Part shown: positions 35,595-46,651 of the stretch, piece after piece | Layout of the letters: each line of letters opens with the position of its first letter | Position numbering within the stretch: the first letter of the stretch is position 1 | Origin: Cordilura impudica | Taxonomy: Eukaryota > Arthropoda > Insecta > Diptera > Scathophagidae | DNA length: 64,000 bases | Reading direction: 5' to 3' | NCBI GenBank assembly: GCA_963682025.1 | Contig: OY821518.1 | Span: 30,231,991 to 30,295,990 of the forward strand | Notes under the pieces: model-generated | The model's input: the letters and a program-made list of their open reading frames with translations, nothing else | Database searches by the model: none | What the model was told of the DNA's origin: nothing | Made by a program: the position numbers and the translations under genes

Positions 35595-35985
35595 CGAGTG
35601 TTCTTGTTGCTGACAACACTGGAATTTATAGAAAACGAATTGTTTAGCACAATAGAACAACAAGGATCTCAACAAACTACATCAACCCCATTGCCGTCTC
35701 CCGTAATTGATTGCAGCACACCGTCGCCTACATTTTCCCAAACCAGAGCGCCAAAAAAGGCAAAAAGATATGTCGAGGTCATATTTTAAGACCTAACAAA
35801 TAAGCTAATGTCATGTGTAGAGCCACCTGTGTCACAGTCAGTAGAACCGACTTCGTCTCCCAAATATCACTCGGCAGTTGTTGATTTTATAGTGGAAACC
35901 TTGGGCAAATTAAACAAGGATGGAGCCGAGGCATGTGAGAAGGAGCTTATGAAAGTGTCAACAAAGTTTCGATTTAATTATTAGT
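35595..35985 (+). pseudogene. Decayed MADF/BESS-type accessory ORF of a Harbinger element
   Basis: A plus-strand reading frame (FIENELFSTIEQQGSQQ ... APKKAKRYVEV) has an in-frame TAA at 35787, then continues in the same frame (PVSQSVEPTSSPKYHSAVV ... ETLGKLNKDGAEACEKEL) to a natural-looking end FRFNY at 35983. Harbinger elements typically carry a second DNA-binding ORF convergent with the transposase; this matches in position and ending style. Call by context, moderate confidence. Confidence 0.5.
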
Positions 35986-36800
35986 TTATTATATTTACTT
36001 TTTTTATGGTTTTGTTTTTAATAAAAAAAATGAATTAAATAGTCGATTATTATTTTTGAGTTAAATGTGTGGGTTATATAAATATTCCTTAAGAGTTTCT
36101 CGTAACTGTTGTACCTCGTGGCCAGCGTGATTCGATCCCAGTTGTGATACATTCTGCCAATTGCTCATATTATCATTACTCTCGATATTTACATTTTCAC
36201 TGAAGGCAGTAGTGGTAGCTCTTGTTTTCAAAATGAAGTTATGAAGAACCACAGTGCAGCGAACGATGGAAGATGCAGTTTCGCAACTTGCATTTATGAC
36301 AGTGTGGTAGATTCTAAATTTACTGGCTAATATCCCGAAACTGTTTTCTATTGTTCTTCTAGCAGAAGATAAGCGCGTGTTGAAGTGGCGTTTAGCAGAC
36401 GAAAGTTCTCTTCCACCATATGGACGCATCAAATGCCGTTTTAGGGGAAAAGCTTCATCGCCAACAAAATAAAACGGAAATTTTATAATACTATCAGGTA
36501 GCTCTGTGTCTTGGGGCAAATTCAAACGATTATGTAACAAATCTTGGCCAAAATCAGTCCGTTTTAGAACTCCTCCTATGAACAAAAAGTTTAAGAATTT
36601 ATTATATATTATATTAAAAAACATAGTCGCACAGATAATAGTACGTACCCCTCAAAAAATATGTGTTTCGCTGAAAATTGGGTGTATATCAAAAAAAATT
36701 TAATACATCAAAAAAATATATACAAACACAAATAATATTTCTTCATTTAAATATAACATAAAATACTTCAAAATTTAAAAAAAGCACAAAAAACAATTTC

Positions 36801-38313
36801 GTAGCACAGATAATTATACGTACCCTAAAGGAAAATTAAATTTAAATAAATATTTACAGTTTAAATATAATTATTTAGGATCTCCCTTCGCCTCAACTAC
36901 TGCCTTCAACCGATTATTCATCGAAAATACGAGTTTTGTTGTTGTTTCAGCCGTTATTTGGCTCCACTCACGCTCCAGGCCATCCTTTTAAGTTCCTGTT
37001 TATTTCTATATGTTTTTTTTACGTATGCGACGTTCTAATTCATCCCACAAATGCTCTATGGGGTTCAGGTGCGGTGATTGGGGAGGCGAATGGAGTTGTT
37101 TTTGTTTTGGTACGTTGTAAGGCAACCATTCCTTGACAATATGCGAGGTGTGCTTTGGGTCATTATCTTGTTGGAAATACCATGCGCCACCGAGACCCAA
37201 CTTGCTTGCGGATTCTTTCAAACTGCATTTCAGAATGTCTAAATATACAAAGCGGTCCATATTTGTTTCGACAAATTGCAGTTTCCCAACTCCATTCGCC
37301 GACATACAGCCCCATACCATGACCGAACCACCTCCGTGCTTCACAGTTGGAATGAGGTTTTTCGGTTGCAGCTCTTCATTAGGTTTGCGCCAAATTTTTT
37401 GCTTGCCATCACAACCGAATAAATTAAACTTACTCTCATCGCTAAATATCACATTCGCCCAGAAATCTATTGATTTGTCCGCATGTTTTTTTGTTTATTT
37501 CACTTATAAATGGTTTTTTTTTCTCGGTACTCGGCTATGGAAGCCGCTTTTTCTCAAAACACTTCGAACCGTTTCGGAATGAACATTAATATTGTGATCA
37601 TTCTCCAAGGTATTTCGAATTTCTACGGCTGTAGTTTTAGGATTTTTATCCACAACATTTTTTATGTATCGGGCAACTCTTTTAGATATTTTGGGTGGAC
37701 GACCAGTTTTAGGCTTACTTGCTTGTGATTTCTTCTCAGAAAAATTTTTTAATATTGTTTGCACTGTTGACTTGGCACGCCCAACAATTTTAGCTATTGA
37801 ATTCAATGAATTCCCGGCTGCTCTTAATTTTATTATATGCTCTCGCATTTCAATACAAACGTCCTTGGTTTTTCGACTCATTTTCATTAAAATTAGATAT
37901 TTTTATTTTTCATATGACCGTCAACTTCGCCAATTAATGAGGCTTGATAATGAAAGAGGGTGCGTTTTATGTATTGCATGTGAAGGTTTATCATAAATAA
38001 ATGGCCATCGTTCATTCCAGACTCGAGAAAGAGAGCGTAGTTGGGAGCGAATTTCGGTAAATTTAGAATGCGTTTTATGAAATATCTTTGGAGCTTATCC
38101 ACTTCTTCAAAATGAGAATGCCCCCATACTTGTGCACCGTATGATTGTACTGACCTGCAAAAGGTGCATTTTTCATATGACCGTCAACTTCGCCAATTAA
38201 TGTACAAATGAAGCCTAAAGCAGCTTAATGCATATTTTTTTTAAATTTACCGTTTTAAAATAAAAATGTTTCTTTTCGCGTCGTCGATATAATTATCCGT
38301 GTGCCATATGTAT
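36801..38313 (-). mobile_element. Inner Tc1-like transposon with frameshifted transposase
   Basis: About 1.5 kb between TAGCACAGATAATTATACGT and its degenerate inverse near 38285-38313 (ATAATTATCCGTGTGCCA). The minus-strand transposase starts at 37884-37887: an HTH part (KTKDVCIEMREHIIKLRAAG ... SIAKIVGRAKSTVQTIL), GRPPKISKRVARYI and SETVRSVLRKSGFHSRVPRK to about 37506. After a frameshift at about 37450-37500 comes MIFSDESKFNLFGCDG, GGGSVMVWGCM and WYFQQDNDPKHTS (second Asp region), then SPHLNPIEHLWDELERRIRK (DxxE-type end) to about 37006. Only one or two breaks: fairly young. A LINE fragment sits in its 5' leader (37940-38174). Confidence 0.85.
37940..38174 (-). mobile_element. Internal LINE fragment inserted with a ~30-bp target duplication
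   Basis: A ~230-bp piece nearly identical to 38951-39180 of the neighbouring LINE sits inside the Tc1 leader. It is bracketed by direct copies of CATATGACCGTCAACTTCGC + CAATTAATG (37911-37939 and 38175-38203; up to 33 bases counting the shared TTTT). The fragment has neither LINE end. Confidence 0.85.
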
Positions 38314-38338
38314 TTTAAGTGTATGTACACAACAAGCG

Positions 38339-39880
38339 CGTAGTAGTAGTAGTAGCAGTAGTAGTAGTAGTAGTAAGAATTCTTTATTCAATAATCTTTT
38401 TTTTTTTTCAAATTACATTATAAAACTTAAAAGAATGTACGGCGTTGACTATGTCGTTAGCCGGAAAAGAGATTTTATAAAAATATACATATATGTATAT
38501 AAATATTATGTTTTGTGTTTGTAAAAATTAAGTGTTGTATTCAATAATTAAGGTTTTTCTATACGCCAAAGCATTGATTAAATATTTAACTAGTTTTTCC
38601 CAATTATCTTCACCATTTAAAATTGTAATGAGCTCATTTTCTGATATTGTTATTTTTTGGAACCAATGTTGTCGAAAGTTATTTAATATAGGACACCTTC
38701 CAATGAAATGATGTAAATCTTCAATCTGCTTTTTATTACACAATGAACAATATTTAACAACTTTCCTCGAAAAATGAGAACCATTTAATTCTATTAGATC
38801 ACATCGAGCCTTGGTTTTCATTCCATTCCCTTAAGGTAATATTTGTTGACCACGATATGTTGAACTCTACACCAATCGTATTTAAACATTTCACCCAGGA
38901 TATATTATGTTCCAACACAAGTCTACTTAATTGATAAGGTAGACGAGAGTCTTGATAATGAAAGAGGGTGCGTTTTATGTATTGCATGTGAAGGTTTATC
39001 ATAAATAAGTGGCCATCGTTCATTCCAGACTCGAGAAGGAGAGCGTAGTTGGGAGCGAATTTCGGTAAATTTAGAATGCGTTTTATGAAATATCTTTGGA
39101 GCTTATCCACTTCTTCAAAATGAGAATGCCCCCATACTTGTGCACCGTATGATTGTACTGACCTGCAAAAGGTGCATTTTAGTTCCAAATGCGATATCTC
39201 TTTTACTTAAAAAGCTACTCCATGTTGAATTGAGGCAGGATTTCGCAACATTGTTCCTCTTTTCTACATGCCTTGTGAAGACACATTTTGGAGTTATAAT
39301 CATACCAAGGTAACAATATTCCGAGACTATTTCAATTTCTCTTCCAAAGTATAACCATTTCTCATTGCTGGCCAAACGTCCGCCATTTTTATATACCATT
39401 ATTTTTGTTTTTGCCAAATTTACTTCTAAATTCCAATAACTGCAGTAAGTTTCTAGGTTGTTTATCATTTTCTGTAGTACTTTAACATCATCTGATATCA
39501 ACAATATATCATCCGCATATAAAAGCAATCTTACATTCATATTCCCAATGTAAAGTCCACCTCCAAGTTCTTCATGCAAGTCATTTATATACAGGGATAA
39601 AAGCAAAGGGGACAGTAGACACCCTTGCTTAACTCCTGAAACAGTTTCAAATTTATCAGATAATTCTGCTCCATTCCAAACCGTGGAACAAGTGTTTAGG
39701 TATAAGTTTTCGATAAATCCAACCATTTTTGTTGATACACCTATGGCATGCAGTTTGAACATTAGGGACAAGCGCATAGTTAATGGGACATTTTGTTTGT
39801 TTAAAGAAATGTGTCGTTGCACTTCCAAATCCAAAGACAACTTCGATTAGAAATGCATAGTTTTTCTTTAACAGCATTTT
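38339..39880 (-). pseudogene. Non-LTR retrotransposon, 5'-truncated, with (TAC)n tail
   Basis: Read right to left: RLSLMFKLHAIGVSTKMVGF, VSGVKQGCLLSPLLLSLYIN, the catalytic box LLLYADDILLISDD (about 39.5 kb), NLEVNLAKTKIMVYKNGG and EYCYLGMIITPKCVFTRHV. Then, with a frame change at about 39.15 kb, VQSYGAQVWGHSHFEEVDKL and a C-terminal CSLCNKKQIEDLHHFIGRCP zinc knuckle-like end, with the stop at 38528. The 3' UTR ends AATAAAGAATTC followed by (TAC)n (38339-38375). A simple-repeat tail rather than poly(A) suggests an I/LOA-like clade more than jockey (inference). Endonuclease and 5' part absent. Confidence 0.82.
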
Positions 39881-40250
39881 TATGGGGAGTACGTACTATT
39901 ATCTGTGCGACTGTATGTAAAGTTGTAGTCTGCATACAAACTGCTAGGAGAACAATTGAAAATGTCTTCTTGTAATTAAAGAATAATGATCCACTATTCG
40001 GTGGACATTGAATTACGCAATGCTTTCCGTCTATGCTCCAATTCAGTTTGGTATTCCAGTTTTTGCCAAAAATTGTTCGGCTATAAACTTCAGGCTTTCG
40101 TTGTTAGGTTTCGGAATAAATTCTGCATTAAGTGCTACCCATATTGATTCCGTTGTTTCCTTTATTATGTATAGTCGACTTTCCGATACGGAAGGCTAGG
40201 ACAGAGATGAATAGCTCATACCTGTGGCTACAAATCTATAAAATATTTTT

Positions 40251-41016
40251 TATACCCTATACCACTATGTGGTTTGGGTATAATGACTTTGTGCTGCTGT
40301 TTGTAACAACCAAAAATATTTGAACTAGACCCATCTTTAATTATACCGATCGAATCAGAATCACTTTCTGAGTTGATTTAACAATGTCCGTCCGTCCGTC
40401 CGTCTGTGTGTCCATGTAAAGCTTGTAATCAAACTGCAGGTCGCAAATATGAATATATTTTGATGAAATTTGGTATATAAGCTTTTATCGGCCATGGGAT
40501 GAACGCTATTGAAATTGGTGAGAATCGGTCCATGTTCAGACCTAGCCCCCATACAAATTACCCATATGAAATCGACATAAATTGCCATAAGATCCAAATT
40601 GTCATATAGATCTTACTCAAATTGGGTTTGTATGCGTTCATTACATCCACTAATGAGTAGTCCAAAAATGATCCCTTTGACCCCTTATAGAGCTGCTTCC
40701 CGATCTTCACTTAAATCTATTAAAAAACAAAAATATTGCACTGATTCTTCTCAAATTTTGTTTGTATATATTTTTGCAAAATACAAGAGACTTTACCAAA
40801 CATGATCAGGATCGGTCCATTTTTGGACCTAGTCCCTTTATAGATATAGCATCCGATATGAACTTTTTCAAAAAAATTAATAAAAATCCCACTCAAATTT
40901 GGTTTTTGCTTATTTTCAATGTCCAGTTAGTTGGGTCTAAGAGATAGGGTTTATAAACGCATGGTATAGGGTATCGTATAGTCGGTCTAGACCGACTATA
41001 ATTTTCTTACTTGTTT
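40251..41016 (+). repeat. 780-bp dispersed repeat, copy F (full length)
   Basis: Full-length forward copy, four GTCC units (about 40387-40402), intact GTCGGTCTAGACCGAC palindrome and ACTTGTTTT end. Inserted in a T run within the Harbinger transposase, between its LLVTLR and ATGMSYSSLS segments. Confidence 0.85.
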
Positions 41017-41641
41017 TCATATTATTTTCATTTCAACCACAATCACTTGCAAAATGCACACGCTAGTCCTTACCTTAGAGTTACCAGTAGCCTCACACGC
41101 TCACTTATTGGTCTACGGATAGATTTCTTGCTTAATAATGGACCAACTTTATGGAGAAGCAAATCAAATTGGACGTCAGTCTTCCTAACAAAGTTATAAA
41201 AACTTTCGCTGTCTTTCAACCTCATTTCCCGGACCAGATTAGTGCCATCTCCAAAGTTATCTCTCTTTTGAAGTATATCGCGGACCCAGCAACGTCTTTT
41301 ATTTTCATTCTTTATTAACAATATCGCGGATAGACCCACTAACTGGGCCACAACAAAAACGCGCATGTTGTGTCTTGAAAGTGGTAGTTGTTACTGTGTA
41401 CGATTTGCAACAGCCTATAAATATATTTGGTTCACTTATTAATTAGAATATATGTTTTTTTTATAATTACCACTTCTTCATTTACACCACAATTTTCCAT
41501 TTCTTGCTGTTCACAATTTATTTACTTTACAAAATGTAAACAATCTGTCAGTCAGCTGTTTATTCGAACTCATTTCCGAATATATGTTGCTTGCATTGTG
41601 AACGGCTTTTGAAAGTGTCGCTTGCAAAAAAAAATTCAACA

Positions 41642-41876
41642 AAAATGGCACTCGCATTAACATGGCACTTGTGCCATAAACAATTTTAAAAAAAAATCTG
41701 CAAACATGGCACTCGCATTAACATGGCACTTGTGCCATCAACAATTTCACATAAAAAAAAAACTGCAAACATGGCACTCGCATTAACATGGCACTTGTGC
41801 CATCAACAGTCACATAAAAAAAAATTCTGCAAACATGGCAATCACATGTGGAATTAGTTGTGCCATTAAAAATTTA
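41642..41876. repeat. Tandem repeat, ~63-bp unit with inner palindrome
   Basis: Three good copies and one decayed copy of a unit containing ATGGCACTCGCATTAAC followed by ATGGCACTTGTGCCAT, itself an inverted repeat with a two-base centre. Starts at 41642, 41704, 41769 and 41833. Confidence 0.9.
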
Positions 41877-41937
41877 AAATTAGTAAATATTATTATAAAT
41901 TAGGCTCCAATATATGTTTGTATTGTATTTCATTTTA

Positions 41938-42176
41938 TTTATGGACTAAATGTGTAAAAATATTGTAACAATTTGTAAATAGGATGAAAAATTTACAAAT
42001 AAATATATAATAATAAAAATGAATAATTTTTTAATTAAAATATTTAATTAAAATATTAATTTATGTATTTAAATTCATTTTAGGACTAAATGTATAAAAA
42101 TGTAACAATTTGCAAATTTGAAGTAAAATCTGCAAATAAATATATTATAATAAAAATAAATAACAATTTTTTAATT
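41938..42176. repeat. Direct duplication, ~97-bp unit
   Basis: GGACTAAATGTGTAAAAAT ... AATTTTTTAATTA (41938-42035) recurs as GGACTAAATGTATAAAAAT ... AATTTTTTAATTA (42081-42176). AT-rich, no coding content. Confidence 0.7.
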
Positions 42177-42502
42177 ACAAGGATTCAATTAAGAAAAAAA
42201 TTTTGCTGTAGGGCTCTACGTATACATCGATAAGAAAATTTTAGTTTCAACAATTGACTGTTGATCTGTTGGCATTTGCCTCATTCTGGTTGCTACAAAC
42301 TCACCCATGACGTCCCACCTCCCACCTGTCCATGTGTTTATTTATTTTTTGGAATTTTTTTTTTTTTTAATTTTACAATAAAGTATACATTTAATAAAGA
42401 TATTTAAATAAAAATCAAAAGTTTTTTATTTATTCAACGGCCTGCAGCCAAACAAAAACAACCAAATAGTTATTGTTTAATATGTTATGTTGTTTTTTAA
42501 AT

Positions 42503-43060
42503 TTAAATTGAGTTGCGGCTTTTACGAGACCGGGAAGGCGAACGTGAACGAATTCTGTAAATAAAAGAAGGAAAAATTGATTATTGCAGAATTATAATTT
42601 AAAAAAAAGAGAAACATTTTTTTTATACCTTTTATAAGATGAATCGTCGCGTACGCGAACTTTAGCAGTTTCTCCCTAGAAAAATGAAATATAAATAAAA
42701 TTAGAAAATAGTTGTTCATTGAAAATTAAAAATGTAATTACATAAATTAATTCAATTAAAACAATTAATTAAATAAAAATTTTTAAATAGCCAAGAAAAA
42801 ACCATATACTTACCGCATGCGATCTAAAAATTGTATTGTCTAAATGTTTAACAGCTTTCATCATATCTTTTTCGAATATGAATTCTGCTGTTCCACTGCC
42901 GTCGCGAAACACATTCGCAAAACACACGTCCCCCGCCTTCCGCATCCATCCAGTCTTTCAAGTCCTGCCACGACCCGGAAGATGTAAGCCCTGTCACTCG
43001 AACCAGAAATTTAGAGCGGCGGAGACGGGGGTCAGGATTGCGACCATTGAGATTGTTTTT
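42503..43060 (-). pseudogene. Partial SF2/SRSF1-type splicing factor (RRM2 + RS tail), frameshifted
   Basis: Three minus-strand exon-like blocks with proper introns. Block a (about 43050-42814): [30 protein letters not shown], then a one-base shift into [20 protein letters not shown] and [21 protein letters not shown]. Block b (42675-42629): GETAKVRVRDDSSYK. Block c (42554-42503): RIRSRSPSRSRKSRNSI, stop. SWQDLKD is the signature of the SF2/SRSF1 pseudo-RRM, a regulator of splice-site choice. The first RRM and Gly hinge are not visible upstream; instead unrelated basic sequence joins on. An extra G at about 42925 breaks the frame. Kept introns mean it is a DNA-level segmental copy, not a retrocopy. 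An assembly error is possible. Confidence 0.8.
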
Positions 43061-43465
43061 CTTTAATTCACAGCGGCGACGATGAATCAAATTGTTTCCA
43101 TTTGTTTTCCTTATTGGAAATTTTTTTGTTTTTAATTTCTGCATTCTCTGCTCCTCTTTATTTAAATTTAATGAAAAATAAAATGTTATTGTAGAACTTT
43201 TATCCATTTTATGATTTTTCAACAATGCCAAGCCACAAATAAATGGTAACTGTAAATGTAACAGTAGTTGTAAAGCTTGGAAAAAAAAAAAGGAAAAATG
43301 TCAAATGTGAAAAAGATGCCACTTAAACAAAAATTTATTAAAATTTCAATTTTCTTGATTGAAAAGTTATGGTATTTGGTGGTAAGTGATTGAAAGTTGT
43401 GGTATTTGGTGATAAGTGATTGAAAATGTAGAATTTTTAATTTGGAACGCTAATTTGAATTCCAT

Positions 43466-43735
43466 GTTTGCTTCGAAATAATTTTTTTCCGGAAATTGCA
43501 TAAATTGTTGTTGATTATCGCCTCCACCATTATTTAGATTTTGTGGTGTTGCTCTTGGATATGGTTTCGAATTGGAATGTTTCAGCATATACATTTCTTA
43601 TGCGTATTCCTTATTTGTTTCAACATAATTTTTTTCCCGAAATTGCATAAATTGTTGTTGATTATCGCCTCCACCATTATTTAGATTTTGTGGTGTTGCT
43701 CTTGCATATGGTTTCGAACTGCAATGTAAACATCT
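43466..43735 (-). repeat. Direct duplication of a ~115-bp segment
   Basis: The segment with AATTGTTGTTGATTATCGCC and CTCCACCATTATTTAGATTT occurs at 43466-43588 and again at 43617-43735. On the minus strand both read SKPY(A/P)RATPQNLNNGGGDN, then QQQFMQF. It may be a duplicated 3' exon of the unrecognised gene discussed at 43760-49919. Confidence 0.75.
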
Positions 43736-43917
43736 AATATTTGAGGTTTTCCTTTTATCTCTGAAGGTACAATATCTTTAGTTGCTACTTCGTCAACTAA
43801 AGTATCTACGGAAAATAATTTTGACTTTGAAATAAATTACATTTAAATATACTAGAGGACCCCTGCTGCTCCGCAGCATTATATTATATTAATTTTTATA
43901 ATATAATACCAAAATTG

Positions 43918-44139
43918 GCCAAGAGAAGTTAACGTACAGTAATGCCAAAATATGCCAAGAGAAGTTAACGTACAGTAAAAGCAAAGTTGATTGTCCACGC
44001 ATAACTTTCCTCAAACCCAACGAATTTGCCAAGAGAAGTTAACGTACAGTAATGCCAAAATATGCCAAGATAAGTTAACGTACAGTAAAAGTAAAGTTGA
44101 TTCTCCACGCACAACTTTCCTCAAACCCAGCGAATTTAA
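43918..44139. repeat. Tandem repeat, two ~111-bp units, each with two sub-repeats
   Basis: Each unit holds two copies of GCCAAGAGAAGTTAACGTAC + AGTAA and ends AACTTTCCTCAAACCCA(A/G)CG. The small frame over it (43991-44206) repeats in step and is not credible as a gene. Confidence 0.85.
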
Positions 44140-45148
44140 GCAGTTAATAGCTCAAAAGAATCCACTTAGTGTTCTTAGACCTATGTCAACAGCCTACGTT
44201 AATTAGAACTCTAGTTATAGAGGTTTGAGAGAAGAAAAATATTGAAAAAAATCTTGAATGCAAAGTTTATTCATAAATTCTTTTAATATATAAGATGATT
44301 TTATATGTACTCACTGCAGCCTTCTTCGATAACTCCACCAGGGCAATTCCACAGAACATGGAACAAGCATAATTTTTTTTTTTTTTTAGAAATACATCTC
44401 ACTCAGTTCTCAGTTTGTTGTACATTGACTGAAGTTTCTAAATATCGACTTTACAACATTAAGAGCAGCTTTTTTTCTAGTATCACTCCATTTTGTATGA
44501 GCACACATGGAAAAATTATTGATGAAATTTTGGTTCAACTTTAAAAATATGCAAGTTTTATTGTAATATTGAACAATTAGTATATTTTCTTGAAAGAATT
44601 ATCTAAATAGATTATATTAATGCTGTTGTTTAAATTTTACAACTTAAAATAAACTGTCAGTAGTAAAATTTGTGGACAGTAAATTTTTTGTAAGGTGAGT
44701 CACAAAAATATGTTTTTTCTATCTTGAAAAGAAGTAAGAACATTAAATTGATTTTTTTTTTATATTTTCTCCTTCCTAGAATCAAATATAAAAGAACATG
44801 TAGGTTTGGTGGTTAGTTGTTCTTTTATACTTAGCAAAAACATGCATTCTTTTTTGTAAGGTGAGTCACAATTAGTATCTACAGGAATTAATGGCCTGTT
44901 TCTACATTACAAGTGACTCAAATTGCTTGTTCAATTGAGTACAAAAATTTGTATTGGGTTTTTATAAAACAAGTGTCAAGTTTTGTTGAGTGAAAACGTA
45001 ACAGTTGTATTTTTTGTGGTTTCTACATTACAATTAGAATTGTCAATACTGTCAAAAGCAGACAATCGTAAAAAAGTAATTGTGTTTTAAATAAATATAA
45101 ATGAAATAATAATAATAAAATGAAATTCAAAAGAAAACTTTGGAAATA

Positions 45149-45436
45149 ATGAACAAGCTTACTGAAGCAGCCAAAATGCAAGCTGAAGCAGCAAAAGTTC
45201 AAGCTGAAGCAGCAAGAATTCAAGCGGAAGCAGCCAAAGATCAGGTAAAAGAAATTGCTGACTCAAATACATTACTAAAAACCTCAAAGACGAAGGCTAA
45301 TTTATTTGTTAATAAATTTAATGTTTTTAAATTTCTTTGTTTTCAGGTTAAAGCCTTAAAAGAAATTGCTGAATCGACAAATATTATGGGGAAAGCATTA
45401 CAAGATATAATTAAACACCTCAAAGATGAAGATTGA
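45149..45436 (+). CDS. Harbinger second ORF, C-terminal coiled-coil part
   Basis: Reads MNKLTEAAKMQAEAAKVQAE, with AEAA heptad-like repeats, then an in-frame 102-nt stretch that looks like an intron (CAG|GTAAAAG at 45245 ... TTTTCAG to 45346), and ends VKALKEIAESTNIM ... IIKHLKDED. The helical, charged end matches the oligomerisation tail of Myb/SANT- or MADF-type partner proteins of Harbinger elements. The DNA-binding N-terminal half is absent, so this is probably an internally deleted copy. Partner role is by family knowledge. Confidence 0.55.
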   Translation: MNKLTEAAKMQAEAAKVQAEAARIQAEAAKDQVKEIADSNTLLKTSKTKANLFVNKFNVFKFLCFQVKALKEIAESTNIMGKALQDIIKHLKDED

Positions 45437-45599
45437 TTTTTTTCTAAATTATTTTTTTTCTAATTTTCTTTGTTTCTTATCTTAATTTTTTATAATAATT
45501 TTTTATCTTTCGTGTTTTTTGTTATAAAATTATTAAAAATGGATTTTTATTGAATTGCTGTTTTTTAATAAATACATATAAAATCATAAATAAACAATC

Positions 45600-46651
45600 C
45601 TTTTGCACCTAAAACGGTTTTTTAGAACACCATTGCATCTTTCAATAACGTTTCTGGCTTTGCAGTGTTTTTCATTATATTTTTTTTCTTGGGCATTCGT
45701 TGGATTTCTTAAAGGTGTCATCAAATAAGGCTGCAACTTATAGCCAGAATCACCTGTTTTGAAAAATTGTTTTTAATAATAATGCAAATATTAGCAAACC
45801 CTTTTATTCACCTAGAAGCCATGTATTTCGCTTCCCATTTTAATATTTTGTTTTAAAAAAATGATTTGCTGCACTCTGGTCCCAAACAAAAGCATCGTGG
45901 TTAGCTCCTGGATGTCGTGCATCCACATAATTTATGACCATATTATGATCGCAAATCTTACGAAAATAAAAAAATGCGTTAATAGGATAAATTGCTTCAC
46001 ATTTCTCCTTATGTGTATGTACATAATAAATACTTATAAAACTTACCAACATTACGTTTAAGCTATAGTAACCTTTTCTATTATAATACAGGTGATTTTT
46101 TCATTACCAGGGGCATTTAGTCGAACATGTGTCCCATCTACACAACCCACAATGCCAGTTTCATAAAAGCTTTCTTTAGTTTTATTCTCTTCATCTAAGC
46201 TTCTATCCATTTTAATCCATTTTGAACCTAGGTGCTGTTCAAATATGACTAGCAGCTCACTAATTATTTTCGAGACTTTGGACTTTGACATACATGAAGC
46301 ATATTCATTTCCCACTGATGCTTGGTAGCCCCCAGTAGCTAAAAAATTCAAAAACGTTGCAAGTTTTGTAGGAGCTGGTATATAAGTGGTTCGGTAGGCG
46401 GCTTTTAATCTTGGCTGTATTTCATGAAGTAGCATTGAAAACATTTCTTTGTTGATACGAAATGTAGCAATATAACTAAAAAATAATACAAAAATTAAAA
46501 TAAGTTACATTTGTTTTTTTTACTTACCGTTCCTCCGGTAGATCCAATATATTTAAGGCATCTCGGATATTTCTGCGTCTTAAACGAATGTCCACACTAT
46601 CGCTCCCGCTTGAGTCACTATCAAAATGTAGTTCGGTAGTTGGGAACATAT
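45600..46651 (-). pseudogene. Harbinger transposase, nearly intact, multi-exon
   Basis: Exon 1 (46651-46529): MFPTTELHFDSDSSGSDSVD ... ILDLPEER with a GTAAGT donor. Exon 2 (from about 46478): YIATFRINKEMFSMLLHEIQ ... KLATFLNFLATGGYQASVG ... GIVGCVDGTHVRLNAPGNEK (first catalytic Asp), then a single missing A at about 46095 shifts the frame into NHLYYNRKGYYSLNVML and a donor. Exon 3 (about 45957): ICDHNMVINYVDARHPGANH, DAFVWDQSAANHFF (second Asp), another frame change, then NGKRNTWLLG. Exon 4 (about 45755): DSGYKLQPYLMTPLRNPTNA and ARNVIERCNGVLKNRFRCKR (Glu), ending at about 45600. Only two or three small lesions: recently inactivated. Confidence 0.85.

Larger units (their letters stand above)
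36626..39913. mobile_element. Outer Tc1-like unit nested in the Harbinger transposase
   Basis: The left end GTCGCACAGATAATAGTACG after TA (36624-36625) is matched in inverse at the right (CGTACTATTATCTGTGCGAC, then TG and TA at 39914). The left end has lost two bases. Its ends resemble those of the inner element at 36801, so the two are relatives. Its interior is almost wholly the inner Tc1 and a LINE, so the host element was probably a short MITE-like copy. Confidence 0.65.
36061..41366 (-). pseudogene. PIF/Harbinger transposase (HARBI1-like), split by two nested insertions
   Basis: Three separated minus-strand blocks fit one HARBI1-type protein. Block 1 (41366-41070): RRCWVRDILQKRDNFG ... 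VREMRLKDSESFYNFVR ... LLLHKVGPLLSKKS ... RVRLLVTLR. Block 2 (about 40235-39914): ATGMSYSSLS, AFRIGKSTI, ESIWVALNAEFIPKP, LAKTGIPN and DGKHCVIQCPPNSGSLFFNY (first catalytic Asp), then KTFSIVLLAV and ADYNFTY. Block 3 (36590-36061): GGVLKRTDFGQDLL, FYFVGDEAFPLKRHLMRPY and RRTIENSFGILASKFRIY (catalytic Glu region). Between 1 and 2 lies repeat copy F; between 2 and 3 lies the Tc1-like nest. Several stops and frameshifts: inactive. Confidence 0.88.

Noticed and set aside
43918..44139. CRISPR-like repeated units
   Set aside because: Only two tandem units without regular spacers, in a eukaryotic genome; an ordinary tandem duplication.
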